64,000 bases of DNA, taken from contig CAUDEY010000002.1 in NCBI GenBank assembly GCA_958448705.1, positions 62,001 to 126,000 on the forward strand, written 5' to 3'. Made by a program: the position numbers and the translations under genes. Origin of the DNA: UMGS1322 sp900550765 (GTDB taxonomy: Bacteria; Bacillota; Clostridia; Christensenellales; QALW01). Of this stretch, positions 53,745 through 62,619 are shown piece after piece. The notes below the pieces were generated by a model. It made no database searches and was not told the DNA's origin. It worked only from the letters and a program-made list of their open reading frames with translations. Within the stretch, counting starts at the first letter, position 1. The number at the start of each line of letters is the position of its first letter.

Positions 53745-54182
53745 TCAATTCAATACTTCGGGCTCTTCGGCCGGCTCCTCCAAAACAGATGTACAATGCG
53801 GGCATCGTACCGCTTCTATTGCAATTTCCGAGCAGCAGAACGGACATTTTTTTACCACAGGTTTTTTAGGCTCTTCTTTCTTTTTCCCTATCGCCATAAT
53901 GGCATTGACGCCTTTTACGATTAAAAACACAATAAACGCCATGATAAGAAAATTGATGACTCCGGTAATAAATGCCCCGTACTTAATTTGTACGCCAAAA
54001 ACCGTAAGTGCCATATCCGAAAGATCCTTTCCCTGCACCAGGCCAATAATGGGGGAAATGATGTTGTCGATCAGCGACTTTACCACGCTTTGGAACGCGC
54101 CTCCGATCATTACGCCCACAGCAAGGTCCAGCACATTGCCCCTGCTGGCAAACGCCCTGAATTCCCTAAAAAACTTTTTCAT
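53745..54182 (-). CDS. mscL: Large-conductance mechanosensitive channel with zinc-ribbon tail
   Basis: 145 aa. Pressure-relief channel. N-terminal amphipathic KKFFREFRAFASRGNVLDLAVGVMIGGAF (helix S1 and TM1, strongly conserved) and TM2 (INFLIMAFIVFLIVKGVNAI). The normal C-terminal helix is followed by CPFCCSEIAIEAVRCPHC (Cys113/116 and Cys127/130), a zinc-ribbon-like element found in some MscL homologues, and an acidic end. Monocistronic on the minus strand. The ribbon may bind metal or a partner in the cytoplasm; that is inference. Confidence 0.95.
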   Translation of the reverse strand: MKKFFREFRAFASRGNVLDLAVGVMIGGAFQSVVKSLIDNIISPIIGLVQGKDLSDMALTVFGVQIKYGAFITGVINFLIMAFIVFLIVKGVNAIMAIGKKKEEPKKPVVKKCPFCCSEIAIEAVRCPHCTSVLEEPAEEPEVLN

Positions 54183-54262
54183 ATCATACTTCTCCTTTTT
54201 TCTGCCTTACAGTATACCGCAAAAAAGCATATTATACAAGATTTTTCTACATTTTTTTATAT

Positions 54263-55072
54263 TTATAAGCCCTGCAAATATTCAGAAACGCCGGATCCGC
54301 GTACATGCTCGGCATTGTTCTCTTCAATTCGTTCCGTAAAGGACAATATTTGCTTTCTGTGCGTAAAACGCTCGGTAAACCGGCGAGAAAACGCAATAAA
54401 AATTGCATAGATATACGGCATGCCCAAATTGGTTTCCAGTAAAGAATTGATCAGCAGCGTCTGAAGTCTCTGCGCAAGCGTAGTCAGCTGCGCACTCCGG
54501 ATGCCGCCCAGCAGAAGACCTGCCTCCCACCCCAGCTGCACTAAAATTCCAATAGCAAGCAGCCAAGGGATGCAAATGCGCTGTTCTTTCCGAAAATGGC
54601 ACAAATTCCAAACGATCAATGCCCCATATCCTACCATTAGGATCAGCGCCATAACGCCGTGATACGCGCCTGTGGTGCGCTGAATAAAAATCATATCCGT
54701 ACCGGAAGAAAACGAAGCGGTAATCAGCGGGCAGCAAAACCACCAGCCTAAAATGAAAAGAGACCATTCCAGCAAATTTTTATCCTTGGATATCCACAGC
54801 CAGATCCAAGTAAAATTCGTAAAACCATAGCTTACGGACATCCAAAGCAGCACCCAGAACAGACTATGGCTCTCCGAGATTGTGCGGCTGCGGCACAAAA
54901 GATGAAAAACGCCGTAATCTACTATCATATAGACCGCACCGAAAAAAAGCCCTACCAATACGGTAGCGTATTTTTTCTTCCACAGCAGCAAACCGGCAAA
55001 TAAACATAAAAATCCGATATCCAGCCAGATATAAAGAGGATCAAACTGTCGCTGGGCAACAACCTCGTGCAT
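54263..55072 (-). CDS. Polytopic membrane protein of unknown function
   Basis: 269 aa with about seven to eight membrane segments, strongly enriched in Trp and Phe (for example FTWIWLWIS, GWWFCC). The ATG at 55072 is chosen over the in-frame GTG at 55078 because AAGGGG lies five bases upstream. The C-terminal tail is cytoplasmic and charged. I do not recognise a family. A sensor or enzyme of the lipid environment would fit but is not supported. Monocistronic, between mscL and the tRNA gene. Confidence 0.75.
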   Translation of the reverse strand: MHEVVAQRQFDPLYIWLDIGFLCLFAGLLLWKKKYATVLVGLFFGAVYMIVDYGVFHLLCRSRTISESHSLFWVLLWMSVSYGFTNFTWIWLWISKDKNLLEWSLFILGWWFCCPLITASFSSGTDMIFIQRTTGAYHGVMALILMVGYGALIVWNLCHFRKEQRICIPWLLAIGILVQLGWEAGLLLGGIRSAQLTTLAQRLQTLLINSLLETNLGMPYIYAIFIAFSRRFTERFTHRKQILSFTERIEENNAEHVRGSGVSEYLQGL

Positions 55073-55244
55073 AGACACCCCTTCTTTCCGCAGCCGAAGC
55101 TGCCGTAATTTCCATTGTTAAACAAAAACAATTCCGCTGCGTACTCCCGTCGAACTGCCCGAAAACAAACTCTTTGCGGCCGGAAAGAACTTAACAGCAA
55201 GCTAAATTCGGAGAGTATCCTTATAAGGGAACCCTGTGCTTTTT

Positions 55245-55283
55245 CAAAAAAAATCGCCGCAAGCTGTATATTGCTTACGGCGA
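55245..55283 (-). terminator. Terminator of tRNA-Leu
   Basis: Minus-strand stem CGCCGTAAGC / GCTTGCGGCG followed by eight T. Confidence 0.85.
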
Positions 55284-55285
55284 CG

Positions 55286-55370
55286 TGGTGCGAATGAAGG
55301 GACTTGAACCCTTACGTCTGTCGACACATGATCCTTAGTCATGCCTGTCTGCCAGTTCCAGCACACTCGC
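55286..55370 (-). tRNA. tRNA-Leu (anticodon AAG)
   Basis: 85 bases with encoded CCA. Acceptor GCGAGTG / CATTCGC plus discriminator A, D arm with the leucine-type AACTGGCAGA loop, anticodon stem CATGA/TCATG with loop CTAAGGA (anticodon AAG, positions 34-36), a long variable arm (class II) and T arm AAGGG-TTCAAGT-CCCTT. It reads CUU directly; A34 is probably deaminated to inosine by TadA so that CUC can be read too. It has its own consensus promoter and terminator. Confidence 0.93.
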
Positions 55371-55388
55371 ATTACCTATAACGCCGAT

Positions 55389-55417
55389 ATTATAGGAGAA
55401 AGCCGAGGTTTTGTCAA
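55389..55417 (-). promoter_or_regulatory. Consensus promoter of tRNA-Leu
   Basis: Minus-strand TTGACA (55412-55417), 17-base spacer, TATAAT (55389-55394); both hexamers match the consensus perfectly. Confidence 0.9.
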
Positions 55418-55687
55418 GTATTTTTTATGTCGTTTCAATACATTTAAGAATAAAATTTTCATGCATTGCCCGCATTATGTTCATAAAAGAAAGAAAACGG
55501 AATCGCAGGCAGGCCGCCCGGGAAGCAAAACAAATGACAGTACTTAAGCATCACGTTCGCACATAAAATATGCTGTAAAAATTAGAGCTTGCTGTACGAA
55601 CTCTCCCTCCGGCAAAGAACGTCAAAGCAAAATTTTAACCGTTAGCCTATACGCTCTGCAGCCCTCCCAAAACAGCCGGTTTACATT
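55418..55687. other. Intergenic region between tRNA-Leu and proC
   Basis: No gene supported in these 270 bases (314 including the promoter side). A short CTCTCCCTCCGGCAAAG stretch near 55600 resembles the ends of the intergenic repeats but has no clear partner arm. Confidence 0.45.
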
Positions 55688-56485
55688 CTATTTTTTACCC
55701 AGCGTGCGGCTCTTTTCAAACCCGGCCTTTACCGCAGAGATCGCCGCGGCGCGCAAACCGCCTGTCTCTAAGGCGCTTACGCCTTCAATTGTACTACCCG
55801 CGGGAGAACAAACCGCGTCCTTCAGCTGACCCGGATGCTGGCCTGTTTCTAAAAGCATGGCCGCAGCGCCGGCCATGGTTTGGGCCGCATAGGTCAGGGC
55901 CTTTTCCCGCGGAAGACCGCAGGCCACCGCACCATCGGCCAAGGCCTCGGCAAACAGATACATATACGCCGGACCGCATCCGGAAACCGCGCAGCCGGCA
56001 TCTATTAAATTCTCTTCCAGACAATCCAGCCGTCCGGCAAAACGCATATCATCAAGGAAAGAATCCAGCGTTTGGGAAGGAACCAGCTCATTGCAGCAAT
56101 ACAGCACCATTCCTTGTCCCAAGGCCACCGGCGTATTGGGCATAATCCGGATCACCGGCAGGGAACCTCCCGCCAGCTTTTGAACCGTTTGAATCTCTAC
56201 TCCTGCAGCCATGGAGATCAGCAGCGGCTTATGCTCCTGCAAAAGCGGTACCAGCTCTCCTAAAACCGAGGCCATTCTCTGCGGTTTTACGCCTAAAAAA
56301 ATCCGGTCGCACTGCCGAACCGCCTCTTCGTTACTGCCGCTGTGCGCACCCAGTTCCTTTGCCAGGGCTTCTGCTTTTTCGGGCAAAAAATCTGCCAGCA
56401 GCACGTCTTTTGCATCCACTGCCTTCACCAAAGCCCTTGCCAGCGCCGAACCCATATTTCCTGTACCAATAAAACCGTATTTCAT
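55688..56485 (-). CDS. proC: Pyrroline-5-carboxylate reductase
   Basis: 265 aa. Last step of proline synthesis. Rossmann start YGFIGTGNMGSALA, the LGVKPQ segment, RIMPNTPVALGQG and the C-terminal dimer domain with the signature VSGCGPAYMYLFAEALADGAVACGL and SPAGSTIEG. Third gene of proB-proA-proC on the minus strand; 33 bases separate it from proA. Confidence 0.96.
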   Translation of the reverse strand: MKYGFIGTGNMGSALARALVKAVDAKDVLLADFLPEKAEALAKELGAHSGSNEEAVRQCDRIFLGVKPQRMASVLGELVPLLQEHKPLLISMAAGVEIQTVQKLAGGSLPVIRIMPNTPVALGQGMVLYCCNELVPSQTLDSFLDDMRFAGRLDCLEENLIDAGCAVSGCGPAYMYLFAEALADGAVACGLPREKALTYAAQTMAGAAAMLLETGQHPGQLKDAVCSPAGSTIEGVSALETGGLRAAAISAVKAGFEKSRTLGKK

Positions 56486-56518
56486 AAAAAACTCCTTGCG
56501 TAAACGTAAAATTTTACT

Positions 56519-57769
56519 TCAGCGGATATGGCCGCTGCCGCATATCACATATTTATACGTCGTCAGCTCGCACAAACCCATCGGTCCGCGGGCATGCAGC
56601 TTTTGGGTAGAAATGCCCATTTCGCAGCCCAGGCCGAACTCACCGCCGTCGGTAAAGCGGGTAGAAGCATTTACATATACCGCAGCGCTGTCCACCGTTT
56701 TAATAAAAAATTCCCTTGCACTGTCGCTTTGGGTCACAATCGCATCGCTGTGCCCGGTAGAATGGGCCGTAATATGCGCCACCGCCTCCTGGACGTTTTC
56801 AACTACTTTTACGGCTAAGATATAATCCAGAAACTCCGTATCAAAATCTCCATCCTTTGCGGGCGTTCCCTTGATAAAATCCGCCGCAGAAGCATCCAGC
56901 CGCAGTTCCACCGGCGGCAGATTCTGTGCTTTCCGTTTTGTAACCAGCGCATCATAGATCATCGGTAAAAACTGCGCGGCTACGGCACGATCGACCAGCA
57001 GAACTTCCTCGGCATTGCATACACTGGGACGACTGGTCTTAGCATTTTCCACAATTTTCTGTGCCATGACCAAATCAGCCGTAGCCTCCACATATACATG
57101 GCAAATTCCCGTGCCGGTAGCAATACAGGGCACTGTGGCATTTTCCACGCAGGCGTTGATTAGTCCCGCGCCGCCGCGGGGAATCAGCAGATCCACATAT
57201 TCCCGCGCTGTCATTAAACTCCGCGCGCTCTCGCGTGAGGTATCGGTCACCAAGCATACCGCATCAGGCGTCACCTGCGCACGGATAAGCCCTTCCCGCA
57301 GGGCATCAACAATCGCCTTGGCAGAACCAAAGGCTTCCTTTCCGCCGCGCAGCACGCACACATTTCCGCTTTTAAGCGCCAAAGCGGCTGCGTCGCTGGT
57401 CACATTAGGGCGGCTTTCATAAATGATTGCCACTACCCCCATCGGCACGGCGATCTTAGAAATCTCCAGCCCGTCGGCACGGGTAAAGGATTCCAGCACC
57501 CTTCCCACCGGATCCGGCAGTTCCGCCACGGCACGGATTCCGTCGGCCATGGCGCGGATGCGCCCTTCACTTAAATGCAGCCGATCCAGCATAACATCGG
57601 AAATAACCCCCCGTGCTTTTTCCATATCCGCCCGGTTGGCCTCTAAAATTGTTTGTGTATGTTCCTCCAGCGCCGCGGCCATAGAAAGCAACGCCTTGTT
57701 CTTATGCTGCGTATCAAGGCAGGCAACGGCTGTTTTTGCGGCCTTAGCGGCCTTTAAAAGGTCAAGCAT
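56519..57769 (-). CDS. proA: Glutamate-5-semialdehyde dehydrogenase (gamma-glutamyl phosphate reductase)
   Basis: 416 aa. Reduces gamma-glutamyl phosphate to the semialdehyde in proline synthesis. Aldehyde-dehydrogenase fold with PMGVVAIIYESRPNVTSDAAAL, LIPRGG, and the catalytic cysteine region NAEEVLLVDRA preceded by RPSVCNA. The start at 57769 (MLDLLKAAK) overlaps the proB stop by eight bases, with GGGGGAAC as ribosome binding site; an upstream in-frame start would run through proB. Second gene of proBAC. Confidence 0.96.
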   Translation of the reverse strand: MLDLLKAAKAAKTAVACLDTQHKNKALLSMAAALEEHTQTILEANRADMEKARGVISDVMLDRLHLSEGRIRAMADGIRAVAELPDPVGRVLESFTRADGLEISKIAVPMGVVAIIYESRPNVTSDAAALALKSGNVCVLRGGKEAFGSAKAIVDALREGLIRAQVTPDAVCLVTDTSRESARSLMTAREYVDLLIPRGGAGLINACVENATVPCIATGTGICHVYVEATADLVMAQKIVENAKTSRPSVCNAEEVLLVDRAVAAQFLPMIYDALVTKRKAQNLPPVELRLDASAADFIKGTPAKDGDFDTEFLDYILAVKVVENVQEAVAHITAHSTGHSDAIVTQSDSAREFFIKTVDSAAVYVNASTRFTDGGEFGLGCEMGISTQKLHARGPMGLCELTTYKYVICGSGHIR

Positions 57770-58535
57770 GATGTTCCCCCGTAAATTTTGTTCCGACGGG
57801 CTTTCCGTCTGTAATATCATAAAGATGTAAAGGATCGGCTCCGTTGGCGATCACCATATCGCAGCCGCAGGCAAGGCATATTTTTGCAGCATTCAGCTTT
57901 GTAACCATTCCGCCGGTACCCAGAGCTGAGCCATTACCGCCGGCAAGAGAATAGATATGTTCATCCAGCCGGGTAACCAAAGGAATCAGTTCCGCAGCCG
58001 GATCTCTATGCGGATCAGCCGTATACAGGCCATCAATATCCGAAAGCAGTACCAACAGCTGTGCATTAACACTTTTTGCCACAATAGCCGCCAGTGTATC
58101 GTTATCACCGATAACGATCTCCTCTGTAGCCAGCGTGTCATTTTCATTGATGATCGGCAGCGCGCCCAGTTCCAGCAGCCGGGTAATCGTATTGCTGAAA
58201 TTTTGATGCCGCGCTTCGTTTTCGATATCTGCTCCGGTGATCAAAAGCTGCGCTACCGTATGATTATATTCCCCAAACAGCTTATCGTAAATATACATCA
58301 GCTCACATTGCCCCACGGCTGCCGCAGCCTGTTTGGTAGGAATATCCTCCGGGCGGCATGGCAGCCCCAGCTTGCCTACCCCCATACCGATGGCACCGGA
58401 GGAAACGAGGATGACTTCGTTTCCGGCGTTTTTAATATCGCTGATAACTTTGCAAAGCTCCTCCACACGGCGGATATTCAAATGCCCCGAGGTATAAGCC
58501 AGCGTGCTGGTGCCTATTTTAATAACGATGCGCAT
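57762..58535 (-). CDS. proB: Glutamate 5-kinase (short form, no PUA domain)
   Basis: 257 aa. Phosphorylates glutamate in the first step of proline synthesis. Amino-acid-kinase fold: VIKIGTSTL, VSSGAIGMGVGKL, INENDTLATEEI, LLSDIDGLYTADP and GTGGMVTKLNAAK. The E. coli enzyme is ~367 aa with a C-terminal PUA domain; here the protein ends after the kinase, as in many Clostridia. First gene of proBAC. The stop overlaps the proA start, indicating coupling. Confidence 0.95.
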   Translation of the reverse strand: MRIVIKIGTSTLAYTSGHLNIRRVEELCKVISDIKNAGNEVILVSSGAIGMGVGKLGLPCRPEDIPTKQAAAAVGQCELMYIYDKLFGEYNHTVAQLLITGADIENEARHQNFSNTITRLLELGALPIINENDTLATEEIVIGDNDTLAAIVAKSVNAQLLVLLSDIDGLYTADPHRDPAAELIPLVTRLDEHIYSLAGGNGSALGTGGMVTKLNAAKICLACGCDMVIANGADPLHLYDITDGKPVGTKFTGEHHA

Positions 58536-58606
58536 AGCTTTCTCCTAATGATAAAATATTCTTATGTTATATTATACACGCTAAGCGCCGAAAAAGAAAG
58601 CGTTTT

Positions 58607-59233
58607 TTACGGGATTAGATCCCAGGAAATACGATCGGTCTGCAAGTAATAATTCGGCACTGTACCTACAATAATGCCCTCAAAAATCGCCACGCTGTTC
58701 TCTACTGAAAACGTATTGCTTTTAGAGGAGAGAAACACTGAAATATTCACTGCAAGCACTAAAATAATACTGTGCTTAGTCTGGTTAATTCCGGCAGATT
58801 CAAAAGTACTTTTATAATCATTGGTCACATTGCCGCTCAAAGCCACATTTACATTGATTCGCGGCCCGCTGCCGGCAAAAAGGTCCACTCCCAGTGCGCT
58901 GCCCAGCGGAAGAGAAACGCCAATGGAGCACATATCGTCCAGCCTAGCCTGCACCGCCTGGCATGCTGCGGCCGCCAGCTGGTTCAGTACCAAAGAGTTG
59001 GCCTGCAGATACAGCACGGAGCTATCGGTCACATACTCTACCAAGTCTCCTGAAAGTACCGTAGCCATCAACGCCGAATTGATGCACTCATTCATGATCA
59101 GATTTACCCGCGCCGTAATGATCGCCCGGGCATTGGTAAGCAGCTGCTGTTCAATATTCTGAATAAAAAATACCGAAAGGCATACAATGACCAGCAAAAC
59201 GGCAGTAATGATCCATAAAAGTCTTTTTTTCAT
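58607..59233 (-). CDS. yunB: Sporulation protein YunB
   Basis: 208 aa. In B. subtilis YunB is a sigma-E-controlled protein needed for normal spore formation; its molecular function is not known. N-terminal membrane helix (MKKRLLWIITAVLLVIVC), then the conserved extracytoplasmic segment with INSALMATV, LEYVTDSSVLYLQANSL-type strands, GSALGVDLFAGSGPRINVN and TVPNYYL at the end. The start at 59233 has AGGTG six bases upstream. Divergent from the penicillin-binding protein gene. Confidence 0.88.
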   Translation of the reverse strand: MKKRLLWIITAVLLVIVCLSVFFIQNIEQQLLTNARAIITARVNLIMNECINSALMATVLSGDLVEYVTDSSVLYLQANSLVLNQLAAAACQAVQARLDDMCSIGVSLPLGSALGVDLFAGSGPRINVNVALSGNVTNDYKSTFESAGINQTKHSIILVLAVNISVFLSSKSNTFSVENSVAIFEGIIVGTVPNYYLQTDRISWDLIP

Positions 59234-59380
59234 AAAATTCACCTGCTTCATTCTATGGCGTATGCTGTAAAAACATGCGGCAGAGAAAAAGAAAATACGT
59301 ACTTTTGACGAATAAAAAAAGACCGCAAACGCCCATTTTCTGCACAAACGACAAAAGCAGCGGCACAAAAATATTTCAAG

Positions 59381-59409
59381 TTGAAAAAATATGTTTCTTT
59401 TGTTATAAT
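59381..59409 (+). promoter_or_regulatory. Promoter of the penicillin-binding protein gene
   Basis: TTGAAA (59381-59386), 17-base spacer, TATAAT (59404-59409), 33 bases before the ATG. Confidence 0.8.
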
Positions 59410-59442
59410 AGAAGTACACAAAAAAAGGAGGATGCCGCAATC

Positions 59443-62400
59443 ATGCCGGATAAAAAGAACCCAACAAAAGATCGCACGGCGGCTTCCAATCTGGAGGTTA
59501 CCCCGGTAACGCCCCACCACGGCGGGAGCACAGACCGGAAGAATAAAAAAACACCCGAAGGCCATACCGCACAGCACAGACAAATCCCTGAATTCACCAT
59601 GGAGCCTGTTGTCCCGCGCAGCAAACAGGAGTCAAACCGTCCCGCCACAGCAAAGCCGGCTTCCCCGCGTCCCCGGACGCCGGAACGTCCGGTTCGGCAG
59701 AGCGAGCATGGACGCGAAAGCGCATCACATACAGCACAAGCTTTCCCGGAAAGGCCCGTTCAGCGCCCTCAAGCGGCTGAGCGTCCCGTTCGGCAGAGCG
59801 AACACGGCCATAGCGCGGACACACCGGCGAAACGGCCATTAGAGGATACCCGGCGCCTGCAGGCGATACCGTCAAGCAGAGCGCAGGCGTCTTCACGGGC
59901 TGCTGCACACACCAGCGCACGGACAAGAAAAATCGAAGATGAGTCCGGCAATCTCTATCGGCCGGAAGATCCCAAAAAAGCACAGCGGGAACTGCAGCAA
60001 GCCCAAAAGCAAAAAGAGCTGCTGGAACGCAGACGCCGGCTTGATGAAGAAATGTCGCTGTTTACCCAAAATGATAAACCAAAAAACTATTGGGTAAATC
60101 TTTTGCTGGTAACAGCAAAAATGACGCTGATCTGTATCTTAATCGTAGGCATCAGCGGCATCGGCTTTGTACTGGGCATGGCAAAATCCTATTTGGAGTC
60201 CGTGCCGGAGCTGGACTTTGCCTTGGTTGCCGAGCAGGACCAGGCCACGGTACTCTATGATGTAAACAACGAAATCCTGGGGAATTATTATAGCCTGGAA
60301 AACCGGGAATGGGCAGAGCTTGAGGATATTCCCGTAAACCTGCAGAACGCAGTGATTGCGATCGAAGACGTGCGCTTCCGCCGCCATATGGGTATTGACT
60401 TCAAGCGCATCTTCGCTTCGATACTCTCCAACCTCTCCAGCGGTTCGCTTCAGGGCGGTTCTACCATTACCCAACAGCTGATCAAAAACACCATGCTCTC
60501 CTTTGAGCAAACGTATAAGCGTAAAATTCAGGAGGCCTCCCTTGCCCTGGAACTGGAAAAAAACTACAGTAAGGATGAAATCCTGGAGGCATATTTAAAC
60601 ACGATCTACATGGGCGGCTCCTGCTACGGTGTAAAAACTGCTGCGATGGATTATTTCGGCAAAGAACTCTCAGAGCTCTCCTTGCGGGAATGCGCCACCT
60701 TAGCGGGTATGATACAAAATCCCTCCCGGTATAATCCCAGAAGCAATTATTTTTCGCGCAACAATCCGGACCGAACAGATAACCGCACCAATCTGGTGCT
60801 GTATGAAATGTATGAAAACGGCCTGATCGGCAAGGAGGACTATGACGCTGCCCGTGCCGATACCCTTACAGTACTGGAAACCTCACCCTATTCCTCCAAA
60901 ACAGGCATGGTCTATTTTACCGACTATGTGATCGATAGCGTTGTAGATGAGCTGCTGGAAATCCGGGGTCTGGAGGATAATTCCCAGAACCGCAGCAGTA
61001 TACGGACGGAGATCCGCACCGAGGGCTATCATATTTATACCACGCTGGACGCTCAGAAGCAGCAGGCCGCAGAAGAAGCCGTATATTCCTTTACCGGATA
61101 CCCAAATATGCGCTATTCCTCCGATGCCTATACCATTGCCGGGAGAAACCCTGACGGCACGGTCATTCGCCTTACACAGCCGCAGGCTGCAGTAGCCATT
61201 ATGGATTACCGCAACGGCTATATCACCGCACTGGTCGGCGGCAGACAGGCGCCGGGAGGCTCCTTGGAATTTAACCGTTCGTATCAGTCTACCATGCCGG
61301 TAGGTTCCTCGATCAAGCCGCTTTCCGTTTACGGCCCCGCTATTGAAATCGGTGCCGGACCGGGCAGTATTTACTATAACCTGCAAATGCGCATTGACGG
61401 CTGGGATTCTCCCAACGGCTATCCTTTAAACAATTCCCGTACCTACAGCGGACGTATTACGATGCGCTCTACCATCACCTCCTCCCACAACGTAACCGCC
61501 GCCCAAGCGCTGATGTATGACGTCGGCCTTGATCGGGCCTACGATACGCTGGTGCAGTTAGGGGTGGATCCGGAACATATCAGCAAAACAGGGTCCGGCC
61601 TTGCCCTTGGCAGCTCGGGCATTACACCTTTAGAGATGGCCGGCGCTTTCTCCTGCATTGCCAATATGGGGGTATATAATGAACCGATCGCCTTTACGAA
61701 ATTAGAGGATAAAAACGGCAACGTTATCATAGATATGCTCGCCAAGCAGGATACCCATCGAGTATTTTCCGAAAGCACCGCCTGGCAGCTGATCGATCTG
61801 CTGTATACGGTAGTAAACAGCGGCGCTACCCGGGCGCGCGTTTCCGGACAAACCGTTTACGGCAAAACAGGAACAAACTCCGAAATGCGCGGTGTGTTCT
61901 TCGCCGGCTTTACCGGCTACTATACCGGTACCGTCTGGATCGGCTCTGACGCTTATAAGCCCCTGGTATCCGATGCCCAGGGCGGAAAATATGCCGCTCC
62001 GCTGTTTTCCGCAGTCATGACGGCCCTGCACAAGGGCCTGCCCAACAAGGCCGCCACCGAAGTACAGCCCGGTGAAGTAGGCGTTTCCCGCGTTACCTAC
62101 TGCGATATTTCCGGAAAGCTGGCCGGTCAAGGTTGTACCGCAACCCATACCGATTACGGCAATCCTGCCAATATGCCGGTGTGCGACGTGCACCGTACGG
62201 TAAAGATCTGCAACGAAAGCGGTGCGCTGGCTACCGCTGCCTGTCCGGAGGAAAACTGTTCGCAGCGTACGCTGGTAATGATCCCGGAACGCGGTGTGCT
62301 GAACTATATGTATTACAACTATTACAGCACCTTTGTGCGGTACGCCGGAACGCCTACCACGAATATGAGCAGCTGTAAGATTCATACTGCAGAGGAATAA
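59443..62400 (+). CDS. Class A penicillin-binding protein (transglycosylase/transpeptidase)
   Basis: 985 aa, PBP1A-like. A long, disordered cytoplasmic head (~215 residues, Arg/Pro/Gln/Ala-rich, with two copies of ERPVRQSEHG) precedes one membrane helix (about 220-245). GT51 glycosyltransferase: catalytic Glu308 in IEDVRFRRHMG, and QGGSTITQQL (337-346). Transpeptidase: S622-S-I-K625, S681-H-N683, K808-T-G-T811. The C-terminal ~110 residues contain pairs of cysteines (DISGKLAGQGCTATH, CDVHRT, CPEENCS), probably disulfide-bonded. ATG 59443 follows AAAGGAGG at a spacing of 11. Monocistronic. Confidence 0.94.
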   Translation: MPDKKNPTKDRTAASNLEVTPVTPHHGGSTDRKNKKTPEGHTAQHRQIPEFTMEPVVPRSKQESNRPATAKPASPRPRTPERPVRQSEHGRESASHTAQAFPERPVQRPQAAERPVRQSEHGHSADTPAKRPLEDTRRLQAIPSSRAQASSRAAAHTSARTRKIEDESGNLYRPEDPKKAQRELQQAQKQKELLERRRRLDEEMSLFTQNDKPKNYWVNLLLVTAKMTLICILIVGISGIGFVLGMAKSYLESVPELDFALVAEQDQATVLYDVNNEILGNYYSLENREWAELEDIPVNLQNAVIAIEDVRFRRHMGIDFKRIFASILSNLSSGSLQGGSTITQQLIKNTMLSFEQTYKRKIQEASLALELEKNYSKDEILEAYLNTIYMGGSCYGVKTAAMDYFGKELSELSLRECATLAGMIQNPSRYNPRSNYFSRNNPDRTDNRTNLVLYEMYENGLIGKEDYDAARADTLTVLETSPYSSKTGMVYFTDYVIDSVVDELLEIRGLEDNSQNRSSIRTEIRTEGYHIYTTLDAQKQQAAEEAVYSFTGYPNMRYSSDAYTIAGRNPDGTVIRLTQPQAAVAIMDYRNGYITALVGGRQAPGGSLEFNRSYQSTMPVGSSIKPLSVYGPAIEIGAGPGSIYYNLQMRIDGWDSPNGYPLNNSRTYSGRITMRSTITSSHNVTAAQALMYDVGLDRAYDTLVQLGVDPEHISKTGSGLALGSSGITPLEMAGAFSCIANMGVYNEPIAFTKLEDKNGNVIIDMLAKQDTHRVFSESTAWQLIDLLYTVVNSGATRARVSGQTVYGKTGTNSEMRGVFFAGFTGYYTGTVWIGSDAYKPLVSDAQGGKYAAPLFSAVMTALHKGLPNKAATEVQPGEVGVSRVTYCDISGKLAGQGCTATHTDYGNPANMPVCDVHRTVKICNESGALATAACPEENCSQRTLVMIPERGVLNYMYYNYYSTFVRYAGTPTTNMSSCKIHTAEE

Positions 62401-62429
62401 GAGGGCAGATAGAAAACGAGATTTCATAA

Positions 62430-62570
62430 GCTGCCTAACTCCCTTTAATGGGGAAGCTGGCAAGCTAAAGAGGAAGCGGAGAGAAGGTTCGGCAAAGCAT
62501 TGCTGCGCGAAAGCCTTCTCTCCAGCTTATGTTTTGGCGCCTCCTTCGGCAAAGGAAGGGATATTTTAAT
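62430..62570. repeat. Long palindromic intergenic element (MITE-like)
   Basis: Inverted repeat of about 140 bases. The inner stem GGAGAGAAGG / CCTTCTCTCC is perfect (62478-62487 with 62513-62522 approximately). The outer arms (CTCCCTTT...AAGCTGG; AGCTTATGTTTTGGCGCC...AAAGGAAGGGA) match imperfectly. The right arm shares AAAACAYAAGCT and GCCGAAGGAG with copies at 3703 and 11765. No open reading frame inside. Confidence 0.6.
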
Positions 62571-62619
62571 TTTTGCAGTATAATTAAGAAAACCACAGGC
62601 CAATTTATCGCATCTCTAA

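Noticed and set aside
55341..55547. Frame of 68 codons overlapping tRNA-Leu and its promoter
   Set aside because: It runs across the tRNA on the opposite strand and has no ribosome binding site.
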